Assembly: GCF_024362695.1 (NCBI RefSeq)
Contig: NC_065417.1
Span: forward strand, 427,001-491,000
Direction of reading: 5' to 3'
DNA length: 64,000 nucleotides
Origin: Pectinophora gossypiella
Taxonomy: Eukaryota > Arthropoda > Insecta > Lepidoptera > Gelechiidae
In this document: positions 20,500 to 30,025 of the stretch, piece after piece
How positions within the stretch are numbered: the first letter of the stretch is position 1
Layout: the number at the start of each line of letters is the position of its first letter
Position numbers and translations under genes: made by a program
Notes under the pieces: model-generated
Told to the model about the DNA's origin: nothing
The model's input: the letters and a program-made list of their open reading frames with translations, nothing else
Databases searched by the model: none

Positions 20500-20890
20500 A
20501 GATATTTTTTTTTGTTTTGGTTTTCCCCGAAGGGCAAGGCAAAGGGACCTATGCCCATACAGCCATGTCTTATGTATTTTTTCTTGATGATATTTAATGA
20601 AATGATGAAAGGTAATGACGATAAATGATGAAACCTAAGCCCCCACCCTCGGAGCAGACAGGAGTCTGCTCATTCATTGAGTATGTTCAGAGTTCCTACT
20701 ACGAACCCCTAACAAATGAACTCAAAAATCCGCATAAACTTTCGGGTTATGAAGCGGCCTGTTGGCACGAAGCGAAAATAGATAGGTACACTTTGTTCAT
20801 TGAATATATCGATATAATAACACTATCTCGAATGTTTTCCGACTAACTTAATGCGATCATTACCCGCAAAACACCACTTCGTATTGATTA
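20500..20890. other. Low-confidence repeat-like stretch
   Basis: GGTTTTCCCCGAAGGGCAAG through TGTTTTCCGACTAACTTAAT has several short open frames (20373, 20393, 20625) but no recognisable domain. It reads like a decayed mobile element, though no second copy lies in this window to prove it. Confidence 0.3.
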
Positions 20891-20970
20891 TTTAGATTAT
20901 TCAATGAAGAAAGTAACCGTCCCGTTTCCGTTCCCGCCAAAAAGTCCAGTGCAGAGATACAAAAAGATGT

Positions 20971-21103
20971 AGTCATGAGCAATATTATGTACCCATTTTA
21001 GAACTCTCTCGCACTAACATATATGACATTTAGTAAGACTTACAGTACAATTTGACAAAAAAGTTAATGTGACGTGGTACCATAATGTAAACATATATTA
21101 ACT
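20971..21103 (+). mobile_element. Family I MITE-like element, copy 1
   Basis: TAGTCATGAGCAATATTATG, TACCCATTTTAGAACTC, TCGCACTAACATATATGACA and AAAAAAGTTAATGTGACG recur at 21154, 43397 and, inverted, 42184. The right terminus is missing here. Confidence 0.7.
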
Positions 21104-21117
21104 CTTTTCGTCCCTTA

Positions 21118-21153
21118 CAATCAAATCAAATACTTTATTGCGATCCAAGTGGC
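21118..21153 (+). repeat. J2-type AT-rich terminus
   Basis: CAATCAAATCAAATACTTTA followed by TTGCGATCC resembles the start of other J2 copies and lies directly between two family I elements. Confidence 0.4.
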
Positions 21154-21300
21154 ACAGTCATGAGCAATATCATGTACCCACTTTAGAACCCTGTCGCACT
21201 ATCATATGTGATATTTAATGAGACTTGCGGTTTAATTCGTCAAAAAAGTTAATGTGACATGGATTCAAAGTGTATACATATTAATACTCGTGACTGTACA
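21154..21300 (+). mobile_element. Family I MITE-like element, copy 2
   Basis: Near-complete copy: left end ACAGTCATGAGCAATATCAT and right end ATTAATACTCGTGACTGT form short inverted termini. It lies 51 bases after copy 1 in the same orientation. Confidence 0.75.
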
Positions 21301-21600
21301 TAGAGGTGGTACAGTGGTATTATGGAATAACTCATCATGACTGATACATAAATGAATTTTTAAAATGATCTTGTATATTGACAATCACGCAAGCACCTTG
21401 AAAAATCACATTCTGATATGATTTTTGATAATATAAAACCTCGCAATAGACAAGCTAGTTTTAATCCATGTATAAAATCGCGGTTGTGGTCGTGGTAAAA
21501 ATACCTCGATTGAAATTAATTGAAAGAAATCAAAAAAAAATAAAAAAAGTTAACTCCTCTGGTGTCTTGTTGGTTACGCACCAGGTGTCAACTGCGTACA
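21300..21600. other. Stretch without recognisable features
   Basis: AT-rich sequence with an A-rich run near 21530 (CAAAAAAAAATAAAAAAAG), and no gene or repeat that I can support. Confidence 0.4.
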
Positions 21601-21615
21601 TTTTGCTGATGGCGT

Positions 21616-21799
21616 ACCCTATCTCACCAGCCAGGTCTGCATGACAACCGCGCCGCGCGCGTCGCGAATTATATTGAGCGCTTCGACCAATAGCCGTTTG
21701 ACATCCATCTACGTAGATAGCATTCGTATCGTTTATTGGTCCAGACGCTCGTTATAATTTGGCGCGGTCGTCATGCAGACCCGGCTGGTGAGATAGGGT
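21616..21799. mobile_element. Family O foldback MITE with about 39-bp inverted ends
   Basis: The left end ACCCTATCTCACCAGCCAGG continues TCTGCATGACAACCGCGCC. The right end is its inverted copy with two differences. The inner parts are also roughly palindromic around CTACGTAGATAG. Solo fragments of the outer end are visible at 28137 and 42148. Confidence 0.85.
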
Positions 21800-22083
21800 C
21801 CTTACCTTTCTCCTAGTCTACCAGAGAATTCAACCTTTGCTCGAATGAAATACCACAAACAAATATAATATCCGAACAATTGTCACTTTATGGCAAGATA
21901 CATAAAGCTGAAAGCGTTGAGAGGACATCCATAAAGTCAATGAACCTTTAGCTTGCACTGAGACGCTGCGGTTCAAATGACAGCCATAGATAAAGAGTTT
22001 AATTTCCGTTTCTATATTGATGCAAAGTTTATACATATTATAAAGTTAAGCTTTTTTCCGAAATTTCAAAATATTATTCTTAT
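21800..22083. other. Stretch without recognisable features
   Basis: A 68-codon minus-strand frame spans 21830-22036. It has no motif, no splice context and no copy elsewhere, so I leave it uncalled. Confidence 0.45.
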
Positions 22084-22165
22084 TATTATTCAAAATTCAA
22101 AAATATAGTTATTCAGTAGGTAATATAGTTACACTTTGAATTGCATTTTTTATGTAATGATCGTC
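22084..22165 (+). repeat. J1 retroelement end fragment
   Basis: CAAAATTCAAAAATATAGTT, ATTCAGTAGGTAATATAGTT and ACACTTTGAATTG match the start of 2219-2395. Confidence 0.55.
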
Positions 22166-22299
22166 TATAAGCGCAATCATGACTTACCTCGGAATTTAAT
22201 TACTGATAGCATTCAAGGCAATAAAAAAGCACTTGATAGATAACTCTTGCTCTGTTTTGTAGTATTTTTTTTTTATTATCAAGCATCCTTTCCAAATAG

Positions 22300-22450
22300 G
22301 AGACGTCATTAGAAAATGTTCAGTACGATCTACTCTGAACCGGCGTGAGTGTATGAATGTGGAGGAAGCAAGAGAAGTATCTGTTCCATAGTCTCTACTT
22401 ACCCCGGTGGGAAATAGGCGTGAGTTTATGTATGTGTGTGTGTGTGTGTA
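22300..22450 (+). repeat. G-type LINE 3' end with TATG/GT tail
   Basis: GATCTACTCTGAACCGGCGT, GAATGTGGAGGAAGCAAGAG, CCATAGTCTCTACTTACCCC and GGCGTGAGTTTATGTATG, then a (TG)n run. It is the same 3' UTR as at 12725 but keeps the original tail. Confidence 0.7.
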
Positions 22451-22639
22451 TCCTTTTCATTAAACTATGTTATGTAAGACTATTATTAATGAAGCTTAAG
22501 AGTTTTCTTCCAATCTGTGCTGACAGCTACTTATTTTCTGCTGGGTCGCAGCTGTGCTCACCCTTATAGAGATCACAAGCGTGTTTTTTATCTGTGTTTG
22601 TTATAACTCCTTCGAACTCTGTTCAAAAGCAATAAAAAA

Positions 22640-22800
22640 AATAATAAAATATCGTCCACATGTCCATGTTACGAGGTATCCATAAACCCCAGCCGACTGA
22701 GGGCCCTCTTGCCCTCTGTCCTCTGGCTACCTCTTCGAGAGTCAACCCCTTATGTGCTCCAGACACCTCCTCCAATGACCCTTAATTAACTGTTTGTTTT
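22640..22800. other. Unassigned GC-moderate stretch
   Basis: CCCAGCCGACTGAGGGCCCT and CTTGCCCTCTGTCCTCTGGC stand out by composition, but I find no second copy and no frame to support an identity. Confidence 0.3.
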
Positions 22801-22883
22801 GCTTCCAGCGCAGATGTTTATGTAGTGTGCGAGTGTTTATTATGTGAGAATTATGAAATAGAGTCGTCAGATGGCTCGCATAG

Positions 22884-23134
22884 TACAGGGTGTTAGTGAC
22901 ATCGTAACTAATACTGAGGGGGATGATTCAGAGCATGATTCCGAGTTGATATCCAGTGGAATTTATCGTCGCAATGTTCATGTTTTTTTTTTTTAAATCT
23001 GTACTTTTGCGATGGAAAATTCCACTTGATATTAAGTCAGAATAATGAGCTAAATGATCCCCTCAGTATTAATTACAGTGTCACTTACACCCTGTACAAA
23101 TGTTAGTGACACCGTAACGAATACTGAGATTAAC
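22884..23134. mobile_element. Family D foldback MITE with the start of a second unit
   Basis: The unit 22884-23095 opens with TACAGGGTGTTAGTGACATC and closes TCACTTACACCCTGTA. It is followed at once by ATGTTAGTGACACCGTAACG, the terminus of another unit that is cut after AATACTGAGATTA. The TTACACCC-type end next to a TTAGTGAC-type end is the reversed form of the pair junction at 13808/13818. Confidence 0.85.
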
Positions 23135-23169
23135 TTTTCGCCCGCGACTCCATCCGGTCATATCACTCA

Positions 23170-23262
23170 GGAAACATACATACATACATACATAAACTTA
23201 CGCTTATTTCCCACCGGGGTAAGCAGAGACTATAGAATTCCATTTGCCTCGATTCTCAGGAA
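23170..23262 (-). repeat. G-type LINE 3' end with (CATA)n
   Basis: CATACATACATACATACATA, AACTTACGCTTATTTCCCAC, CGGGGTAAGCAGAGACTATA and GAATTCCATTTGCCTCGATT. Read on the minus strand this is the end of the G element with its TATG tail. Confidence 0.7.
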
Positions 23263-23352
23263 ACATAGATTTCTACTAGTTACTTTTTTATCGGTTCAGT
23301 AATTAAACATATTCTATCTTACATACAAACTCACAAACTTTACTTCTTTATA

Positions 23353-23425
23353 ATAATTATAACATAACACAAACTCATGATTATATTCCAAAATTGGGGT
23401 AGTCAGAGGTACATCCATCACAATC
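23353..23425 (-). repeat. SINE-F tail fragment
   Basis: CAAACTCATGATTATATTCC, AAAATTGGGGTAGTCAGAGG and TACATCCATCACAATC match the tail-proximal part of SINE-F. Confidence 0.55.
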
Positions 23426-23429
23426 ACAA

Positions 23430-24190
23430 TATAAGCCAAATTACAATTACATAATCAATGTTTTAACATCAAGTTGTCAATACTGGAAAAAACGAAGCAC
23501 ACACGAGTATCAGCCTTTAGATCGAGTCAATATAACATGTATAAAACTCATATCATGTAACCCAATTGTTAGCAAACGGGTCTAGACAGCTGTTTACATC
23601 CAACATGTCGGGTCGTCGGATCCCGACACGCCAGATATGTCCGGTCGTAGGATTAACTGTCTTATCTGATTGATACTTTCCAAGCATAATCCACCGTGTA
23701 GGAACTTTTTGTTGAAGAATTATAATACAGAGGCTTTATTTCGGAATATGCTGTTATCCTCTTACTTTGGTTGATAATTCAATGTTCAAATGTTGTTAAG
23801 AACTCTACATACCTACACTATAATTCTCGTATTTAACAAAATGAAATTAATTGAATTCTAATAATTTTATCAACGGATCACTTAATTTATCGTGAGGATT
23901 TCCCACCGAGGTCATTACACAGTAGCCACCGCACTGCGCATGAGTCGATGGTTGACATGGCGACCAATTAGCATGCAGCGCGCGCGCCGGGCGGAGTGAG
24001 GGACCAATGACTGTGCCGGCGCGCCGCGTGACCGGGGTTGGCCACTGATGACAGGTGCCAAATGGGAATTTTTCACTATTACATAGGTATTAACACTCTC
24101 ACGGTCACAGCCCGCAGGTCATTGAACTGTCATTGAGAAATAGTATTAAGACATTTGTGATCGCTAAGTACTACGGAAGATCGGTAAGTT
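23430..24190. other. Stretch with one CpG-rich patch
   Basis: Mostly AT-rich. Bases 23930-24050 are GC-rich (CAGCGCGCGCGCCGGGCGGA, GCCGGCGCGCCGCGTGACCG) without splice or start signals. A decayed GC-rich MITE or a regulatory island are both possible. Confidence 0.35.
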
Positions 24191-24191
24191 T

Positions 24192-24542
24192 TATATGTGG
24201 CGTTGGCGAAGGATGGAGGGTATAAGCTGGACTGAAATGGTGTCAAATGAAAAAGTGCTGGAAAGAGTTGAAGAAAAGAGAACCATAATGAAGACTATAG
24301 AGAACCGGAGAGGAAATATGATTGGCCACCTGATACGACACGATTCATTTATAACAAACATTATAGAAGGAAAAATTGAAGGGAAGAGAGGAAGGGGTAG
24401 ACCTAGGAGAACATTTATGAAACAAATAAAAGAGAAGGTGCAGGTCGTGTCGTATCACGAGGTGAAGGTTTTGGCGGGAAGAAGAGAGGAATGGCGATTA
24501 CTCCACCGACAAGAGCGCAGCTCTTAAATAAAGAGAGAGAGA
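24192..24542 (+). pseudogene. RTE-like LINE, ORF2 C-terminus and 3' end (5'-truncated)
   Basis: An open 110-codon frame (24195-24527) encodes the C-terminal tail typical of RTE-clade LINEs. Visible landmarks are ISWTEMVSNEKVLERV near the start, IENRRGNMIGHLIRHDS in the middle, the basic GKRGRGRPRRTF, and a final EEWRLLHRQERSS before the stop. The reverse transcriptase and endonuclease domains are missing, as expected of a 5'-truncated insertion. After the stop only ATAAAGAGAGAGAGAG remains, so the 3' UTR is extremely short. SINE-R copies at 10300 and 54287 share this end. No intact protein can be made from this locus. Confidence 0.85.
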
Positions 24543-24628
24543 GAAGCACCACGGCTATAGATGTACTGGTATGCCACCTCGTCGACATCGTCAAGCCGTC
24601 AACGAAAACGTCTCGTTTCTAAAAAAAC

Positions 24629-24778
24629 TAATTAAAACACATAATACCCGGTTCTTGCCGCGTTATTGTCAGGGATATGAGACTCCAGATATTTCAACAC
24701 TGTTGCAAGTGCCATGAAGAGTATCATGAGTATCCCTGACAATAACGGGTAAGAACCCGGTATTATGTGTTTTAATTA
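24629..24778. mobile_element. Family P foldback MITE with about 50-bp inverted arms
   Basis: The left arm TAATTAAAACACATAATACC, GGTTCTTGCCGCGTTATTGT, CAGGGAT is mirrored by ATCCCTGACAATAACGGG and AACCCGGTATTATGTGTTTT, AATTA. The loop contains GAGACTCCAGATATTTCAAC. One copy only in this window. Confidence 0.85.
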
Positions 24779-24929
24779 TGATAATAAACGCGTAAACCTC
24801 AAACATTATCTAAGAAAACTGCTAAAATAGTTCTCCTTTTAGAGTAGTTGTCCAAATATACCGCATATATGCCTGATGAGAATACTTTCGTGAAGCTGTT
24901 AATAAAACCTAAGTAATAAGTAATTTATA

Positions 24930-25229
24930 ATTTATGAGGAGCTCGGTGGCGCAGCGGTTAACGCGCTCGGTCTGCGATTGTTGATGTTAAGCAACTTTCG
25001 CAAAGGCCGGTCATAGGATGGGTGACCACAAATAAAAAGTTTTCATCTCGAGCTCCTCCGTGCTTCGGAAGGCACGTTAAGCCGTTGGTCCCAGTTGCAT
25101 TAGCAGTCGTTAATAACCATCAATCCGCACTGGGCCAGCGTGATGGTTTAAGGCCCGTTCTCCCTATCCATCCATAGGAAAGGCCCGTGCCCCAGCAGTG
25201 GGGACGTTAATGGGCTGATGATGATGATG
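24930..25229 (+). mobile_element. SINE-C, A-box head plus 5S rRNA-like segment, 15-bp TSD
   Basis: The head carries an A-box match, TGGCGCAGCGG. Instead of a B box, bases 24986-25027 read GTTAAGCAAC ... GGATGGGTGACC, the conserved internal control region of 5S rRNA. Then come the shared core TCCGTGCTTCGGAAGGCACG, TTAAGCCGTTGGTCCC, a CAGCAGTGGGGACG end and a (GAT)n tail. The exact duplication AATAAGTAATTTATA (24915-24929, 25230-25244) bounds the insertion. Confidence 0.92.
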
Positions 25230-25628
25230 AATAAGTAATTTATACCGCGACCATGAAGTCCCAAAAAAAAAGATTTACTTACTTATATAGAGAAAGGCAA
25301 AACAAAGGATTTTCCCTTGTACATAATACGTGTAGTATGGCAGCAAAGTTTCAGTAAGTAACAAAAAAGAAAACCGTCATAGTTTAATCTGATGTCTTTA
25401 AAATAACAAATACCATTTAATAAATCCAGATAAACGTTAGAACTTAGATATAATTTAGGGGCTTTGTGGTTAGATAAACCCCGTCTGTTACTTGGACCAT
25501 GTCCACGTATTTTAAAAAGATTGATTCATCACATTGGCAGCTAGCGATAATACTACAAAGCTTTAGTTCAATTGAGCGATAGATTCCGAGAGAAGAATTC
25601 TAAGGAATCTGGAAGATATAGATACCTG

Positions 25629-25789
25629 GAGGATAAAAAGGCCACATCAAAGCAATTCATTTAGAAAGCAATATTACAATTTGACATTTGCACATATAAA
25701 AGTAAGTGCGCAATGCAAACAAATGTCAAAAAAGCAATATTGCTTTTCAAGATTAATTGCTTTGATGGGGCCTGTTTAACCTCCCTGGG
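25629..25789. mobile_element. Family H foldback MITE
   Basis: The left arm AAAAGGCCACATCAAAGCAA is mirrored by TAATTGCTTTGATGGGGCC. Inner AGCAATATTGCTTTT and TTTGACATTTGCACATATAA match the other copies. Confidence 0.85.
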
Positions 25790-25796
25790 GTGTAAA

Positions 25797-26190
25797 ATGC
25801 AATTCTAAATGAACATTTATTGTTGACATTGCGCACTAACTTTTGTATGCGCAAATGTCAAATTGCAATATTGCTAAATGAATTGCATTCTTCTATGCTG
25901 TTCTGGGAGCAAATAAAAAACATAGAACACGTTCAGCTGCTTCTCTTCCCGGGCATGTCGTAAAAACCGACAGAGGGATTGTGTCCTCTAACATGATGGA
26001 CTAATGTTATGGGCGATAGGCTGATCCCTTATCACCATAAGGTTCATCATATCCATCTTTGGACTTCGTATCAACAGTGACTGCAAGTTGTCTTTGATTA
26101 CTTGTGGCTCTGCCCACCCCATTAGGGATTACGGGCGTGAGTTTATGTATGAATTGCATCAAACTGGCGTTTTTAACCCCCCTACAGTAA
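25797..26190. mobile_element. Family H foldback MITE split by a retroelement
   Basis: The left part is 25797-25888 (TTGACATTGCGCACTAACTT ... GCAATATTGCTAAATGAATT). The right remnant is 26149-26190 (ATGAATTGCATCAAACTGG ... TTTTTAACCCCCC). The two parts join cleanly when the insert and one copy of the 11-base duplication are removed. Confidence 0.8.
25889..26148 (+). mobile_element. Retroelement 3' fragment inserted in an H element, 11-bp TSD
   Basis: The insert runs from TCTTCTATGCTGTTCTGGGA to GATTACGGGCGTGAGTTTATGT. It contains CCGACAGAGGGATTGTGTCC and TGGCTCTGCCCACCCCATTA, found in part at 35882-35950 and 59245-59395. The exact duplication ATGAATTGCAT lies at 25878-25888 and 26149-26159. 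The end GCGTGAGTTTATG is shared with the G-type LINE tail. Confidence 0.85.
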
Positions 26191-26261
26191 TTATACAGCA
26201 AAATGACAGGTAATGGGGTCATCGTAATCTAAGCGGCTTCACTCATTTAGGACACTTAAAT

Positions 26262-26400
26262 TAGGTGGCGCCACCAACAAAATGTATGCAGTTGTATAGG
26301 ATACCTCACTCGGTTGCGCAACCAATTTGTTGCCAGCAACCGAAACCCGAATAATATCGCGCTGGTGGCGCAACCATTGTCTAGAATTGTAAAGGTGTGT
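26262..26400. mobile_element. Family N element, GGTTGCGCAACC-rich
   Basis: AATGTATGCAGTTGTATAGG, ATACCTCA followed by CGGTTGCGCAACC and TGGTGGCGCAACCATTG. The first part matches 54678-54710. The repeated GTTGCGCAAC and GGTGGCGCC palindromes suggest a foldback. Confidence 0.5.
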
Positions 26401-26701
26401 TCACACGAGATGACCTGACTGACGTATCCAACTGAACAATCACATGAATTGAACAGCTGAACACGTAGCCAACGATGACGTCACACGAGTCATTCACCTC
26501 CCATTATTGTGTGTAGATTGTCTGTGTGGGTGATAATTTTGGATTGAAGCCTTTTGTTTGGCAGCATTAAAACTATTTTTATAGCGACTAACACAAATGT
26601 GGGTGTTTAGCTCTCTTAGAACTAAGTATTTTATATTGTCGTAACTAAAAAACTCACTAAAAGGTAAAGTTCCGAAAACACTTGGCCTTAGCCATGTTGC
26701 A

Positions 26702-27026
26702 CGGCCTCCGTGGTCCAGTGGTTGAGCGTTAAGCTCACGATCCAGAGGTCCCAGGTTCGAATCCCGGTGAAGACATCACAAAAATCACTTTGTGATCCCC
26801 AGTTTAGTTAAGATATTACAGACTGATCACTTGATTGTCCTAAAAGTAAGATGGTCCGTGCTACGAAAGGCACGTTAAGCCGTTGGTCCCGGTTACTACT
26901 TACTGATGTAAGTTAGTAGTTGTTACATGAGCCATGTCAGGGGCCTTTGGCGGCTCAATAATAATCCTGACACCAGGTTTGATGAGGTTGGTAATTCACC
27001 TCACAACCCACACGATAGAAGAAGAA
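26702..27026 (+). mobile_element. SINE-B, full length
   Basis: tRNA-like head with A box TGGTCCAGTGG and B box GGTTCGAATCC, then AATCACTTTGTGATCCC, GATCACTTGATTGTCC, the core with GGCACGTTAAGCCGTTGGTC, TACTTACTGATGTAAG, GGGGCCTTTGGCGGCTCAAT, TGACACCAGG, CACCTCACAACCCACACGAT and the end AGAAGAAG. The short frame at 26927 is inside it. Confidence 0.9.
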
Positions 27027-27143
27027 ATGGATTATATTTTATTCGCTTACATTGTCGTCGTCAGAGATGTGCTGTTCCCAGCAGTAAAAAAGCGCGAAAG
27101 TTATACGTAATAGCTTTATTACGTAACCTTTAGGCAGATAAGG

Positions 27144-27478
27144 TCAGAGCACAAGAAAGAACAACTTCAAAAAAACATATAAACAGCCTATATACATCCC
27201 ACTACTGGGCACAGGCCTCACCTCAATCAACCGGAGGGGGTATAGACCACGACGCTGCTCCACTGCGGGTTAGTGGAAGTGTTTTACAGCTAATAGCCAG
27301 GACCAACCGCTTAACGTGCCCTCCAAAACACGGAATCATCTTAAATTACTTTTTCAGACAATCAAACTCACTTATCAAACAAAGGACAGTCTCATAAAGT
27401 GATTTCAACTATGTCCCCATTGGGAATCGAACCAGGACCTCCAGATCGTGAGCATTGCTCTAACCACTGGACGGAGGC
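27144..27478 (-). mobile_element. SINE-A on the minus strand, inserted in a duplicated flank
   Basis: Minus-strand SINE-A spans about 27177-27478, with the head near 27470 (ACTGGACGGAGGC) and the B-box region GGTTCGATTCCC. The left flank GGTCAGAGCACAAGAAAGAA and right flank CAGTATCCTTA are contiguous at 30677-30725, where no SINE is present. That paralogue supplies an empty-site comparison. Confidence 0.85.
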
Positions 27479-27670
27479 AGTATCCTTATTACTGGACGTC
27501 GTTATAAAGACGATTCACAGGGTGGCAGCAACGCGCGAGTCGCAATCATTGGCTTCACTATCTGTCAGAGGGGACATCAAATTTAAATAATGGCCGACGC
27601 TGCTAATCACGATGAAAGGATCCGCGACGGAGTCGATGGTCTATGGCATAAACTGGCGGAGAAGTTTTAA

Positions 27671-27868
27671 CGGCCTCCGTGGTCCAGTGGTTTGAGCGTT
27701 GGGCTCAAGATCCGGAGGTCCCGGGTTCAAATCCCGGTGGGGACATATCACAAAAATCACTTTGTGATCCCTAACAAAACCGATGACAGCCCTCAGCGCT
27801 CTCCATTAGTCCGGCCAAATGGATAATGCCTCCGGAGGCTAACTTACAATATGTCACTCCAAAAAATA
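27671..27868 (+). mobile_element. SINE-B head joined to an alternative 3' module
   Basis: The head is a good SINE-B head (TGGTCCAGTGG, GGTTCAAATCC, AATCACTTTGTGATCCC). After CTAACAAAACCGATGAC it switches to CAGCCCTCAGCGCTCTCCAT, TAGTCCGGCCAAATGGATAA and TATGTCACTCCAAAAAATAA. The shared core is skipped. The same 3' module ends 29182-29620 and occurs alone at 35219 and 59602. Confidence 0.85.
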
Positions 27869-27869
27869 A

Positions 27870-28035
27870 CATACATACATAAACTCACGCTTATTTTCCA
27901 TCGGGGTAAGCAGGGACTATGGAATTCCATTTCCTTCGATCCTGACACACTTCTCTAGCTTACTCCACATTCATCAATCGCTTCATACACGCACACCGGT
28001 TCAGAGTAGATCGTACTAAACCTTTTCGAAGGACC
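27870..28035 (-). repeat. G-type LINE 3' UTR with (CATA)n
   Basis: CATACATACATAAACTCACG, TCGGGGTAAGCAGGGACTAT, TCAATCGCTTCATACACGCA and CAGAGTAGATCGTACTAAAC: the 3' UTR of the G element, abutting the previous SINE. Confidence 0.8.
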
Positions 28036-28136
28036 CTTCTAGGTTTAAAAAAATAAATTAAAAAATAATGCCACACATACCAGAGCCCACACAGTTCGGG
28101 ACCATAGCCTAATTAATCTCTAGGATACATCCTAAG

Positions 28137-28165
28137 GGCCCTATCTCACTAGGATATATATTATA
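28137..28165 (+). repeat. Solo family O terminus
   Basis: GGGCCCTATCTCACTAGG resembles the O terminus at 21616 (ACCCTATCTCACCAGCC). No partner end was found. Confidence 0.3.
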
Positions 28166-28169
28166 GAGT

Positions 28170-29010
28170 CGAGTTAGAAGTCACCTCTATCTGTTGTAAG
28201 TACACTTCGAGAATTTTCCGGGGAATTTCCGCGCTGCGTCACCTCACATTGTTTCCATTCACGTGACGATACAGTTATATTATTACTTTATTGACTTTGA
28301 CTCCACTATATATCTAGTAACTTCAATTTGATTATCTTACTAATATTATAAATGTGAAAGTTTGTGATTATGGATGTTTGGATGTTTGTTACTCTTTCAC
28401 GCAAAAACTGCTGAATGGATTTGAATGAAACTTTCCAATAATGTAGCTTATACACAGGCTTTATCAATTAAAAAAATATCGGAGATTCTTACCGCGGAAA
28501 CCGAAATCCACGTGGACAAAGTCGCAGGCGGCCGCTAGTATTATTCATAAATGGGATAGTGAATTGTTAGATATTATTATTTTTTGTGCATCATTTGTTT
28601 TTAATTATTTTAGTGCTTACGCTTGTTTACCTTATTTTTAGTGTGTGTGTGTGTAGTATTGTATAATAATAATTATTATTTTATGTTTTTTCTATACGTT
28701 TTCAATAAGTTTAGTGCTTATGCTTGTTCACCTTACTTGTATTTAGTATAGTATTGTATAATTAATGCTATCAGACCGATTTAATACTATGTCTATTTGT
28801 GGAAACCTATAATTGGCTCCCCTGTATCGTATATATTTTTTATATGTATATATTGTTTAAAGTAGCTGTAGGTATCCCAAAAAATAAATAAATAAATATG
28901 CTGCGATTACAATAACTTGAGCCTTTTAAACATACAATATCTTAGATAACTATTTTTGTGTATTTTTTCCTTGTCTACTACCCCGTATAATGATAAATAA
29001 CGTGCACAGT
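28170..29010. other. AT-rich stretch without a gene
   Basis: No frame with coding character. The block at 28370-28540 reads like a decayed transposon phrase (TTACTCTTTCACGCAAAAAC, TGCTGAATGGATTTGAATGA), found widely in moth DNA as a DNA-transposon remnant as far as I know. No second copy here confirms it. Confidence 0.4.
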
Positions 29011-29140
29011 GCCGAAGTTTTTATTGCACTTTCTTTTCCACGTTACACAAGTTATGAGAAGCTGCACTAGTTTTAGACGGATAAGACGTTCGTTATAAGT
29101 ATAAAAAAAATGACAAATCATAGTGTAACTATGTTACCTA
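29011..29140 (-). repeat. J1 retroelement end fragment
   Basis: On the minus strand: ACATAGTTACACTATGATTT, then ACGAACGTCTTATCCGTC and AACTAGTGCAGCTTCTCATA, matching 2260-2345. Confidence 0.6.
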
Positions 29141-29181
29141 CCGAGTTATTAATTATTTGAAAACGTACTATCATGAGCATA

Positions 29182-29620
29182 ACGACTTCCGTGGTCCAGT
29201 GGTTGAGCGTTGGGCTCACGATCCGGAGGTCCCGGGTTCGATTCCCGGTGGGGACATATCACGTAAATTGTGGATTGTGGTGGTCACTTTGTGGTCCCTA
29301 GTTTGTTTAGGGCATTACTGGCTGATCACCAAATTGTCCGAAAATAAGATGATCCGGGCTTCGGAAGGCACGTTAAGCCGTTGGTCCCGGTTACTACTTA
29401 CTGATGTAAGTAAGTAGTCGTTACATAAGCCATGTTATGGGCCTCCACCTCACAACCCACACGATAGAAGAAGATGAGCAAGTTAGCCAAATTAAATGTG
29501 AATTAATAATTTCCCCACATAATATCCGGGTGAGAGCCTTCAGCGCTCCCCATTTGTCCGGCCAAGTAGTTAATGCCATCTGCGGCAAATCTACAATAAG
29601 TCACGTCAAAAAAAAAAAAA
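29182..29620 (+). mobile_element. SINE-B followed by the alternative 3' module
   Basis: A complete SINE-B (A box TGGTCCAGTGG, B box GGTTCGATTCC, through CCACACGATAGAAGAAG at 29473). It continues through about 50 extra bases into GGGTGAGAGCCTTCAGCGCT, CCCCATTTGTCCGGCCAAGT and ACAATAAGTCACGTC, ending in a long A run. It may be one composite SINE or two adjacent insertions; no target duplication separates them. The frames at 29157, 29437 and 29503 lie inside. Confidence 0.85.
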
Positions 29621-29689
29621 CCACATAATATTTTCTCGTTGGTACTAAAGAAGTAAAGACTTGTTACAGATCTATTTTCCGGACCCAAA

Positions 29690-29970
29690 CCCGCTACCGC
29701 TCATGTCCGATGCCGCTCTAATCCCCGCTAAACGTGCTAACTCCCATCCATCACGCTACTCGATATCTCCGTGAATACAAGCTCTATTTTTTTGGCAATC
29801 TGCTAATTATGATCAGCACTAGCTTAAGATCTTTACTCACTGCGCCCGATCCGATCTGAGTCACTTAAATCCTTACTAATGTTGTACATTCGATTGTGAC
29901 TTTGTTACACGACTTAGCTCACGCAGGTTTCACATTTTTAGTTTGTAAAAATAATATTATTATGTTTGTA
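29690..29970. other. Stretch without recognisable features
   Basis: The only loosely repetitive text is CCCAAACCCGCTACCGCTCA and GTCCGATGCCGCTCTAATCC. Nothing else can be supported. Confidence 0.4.
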
Positions 29971-29973
29971 AAT

Positions 29974-30025
29974 GTTTGACCTGTATTGAGCTGGCTATCT
30001 TCGCGGATTGGAAGGTCAGACAGGT
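29974..30025 (+). repeat. SINE-E fragment interrupted by SINE-B
   Basis: CTGTATTGAGCTGGCTATCT and GCGGATTGGAAGGTCAGACA match the middle of SINE-E. The fragment stops where SINE-B begins. Confidence 0.6.
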
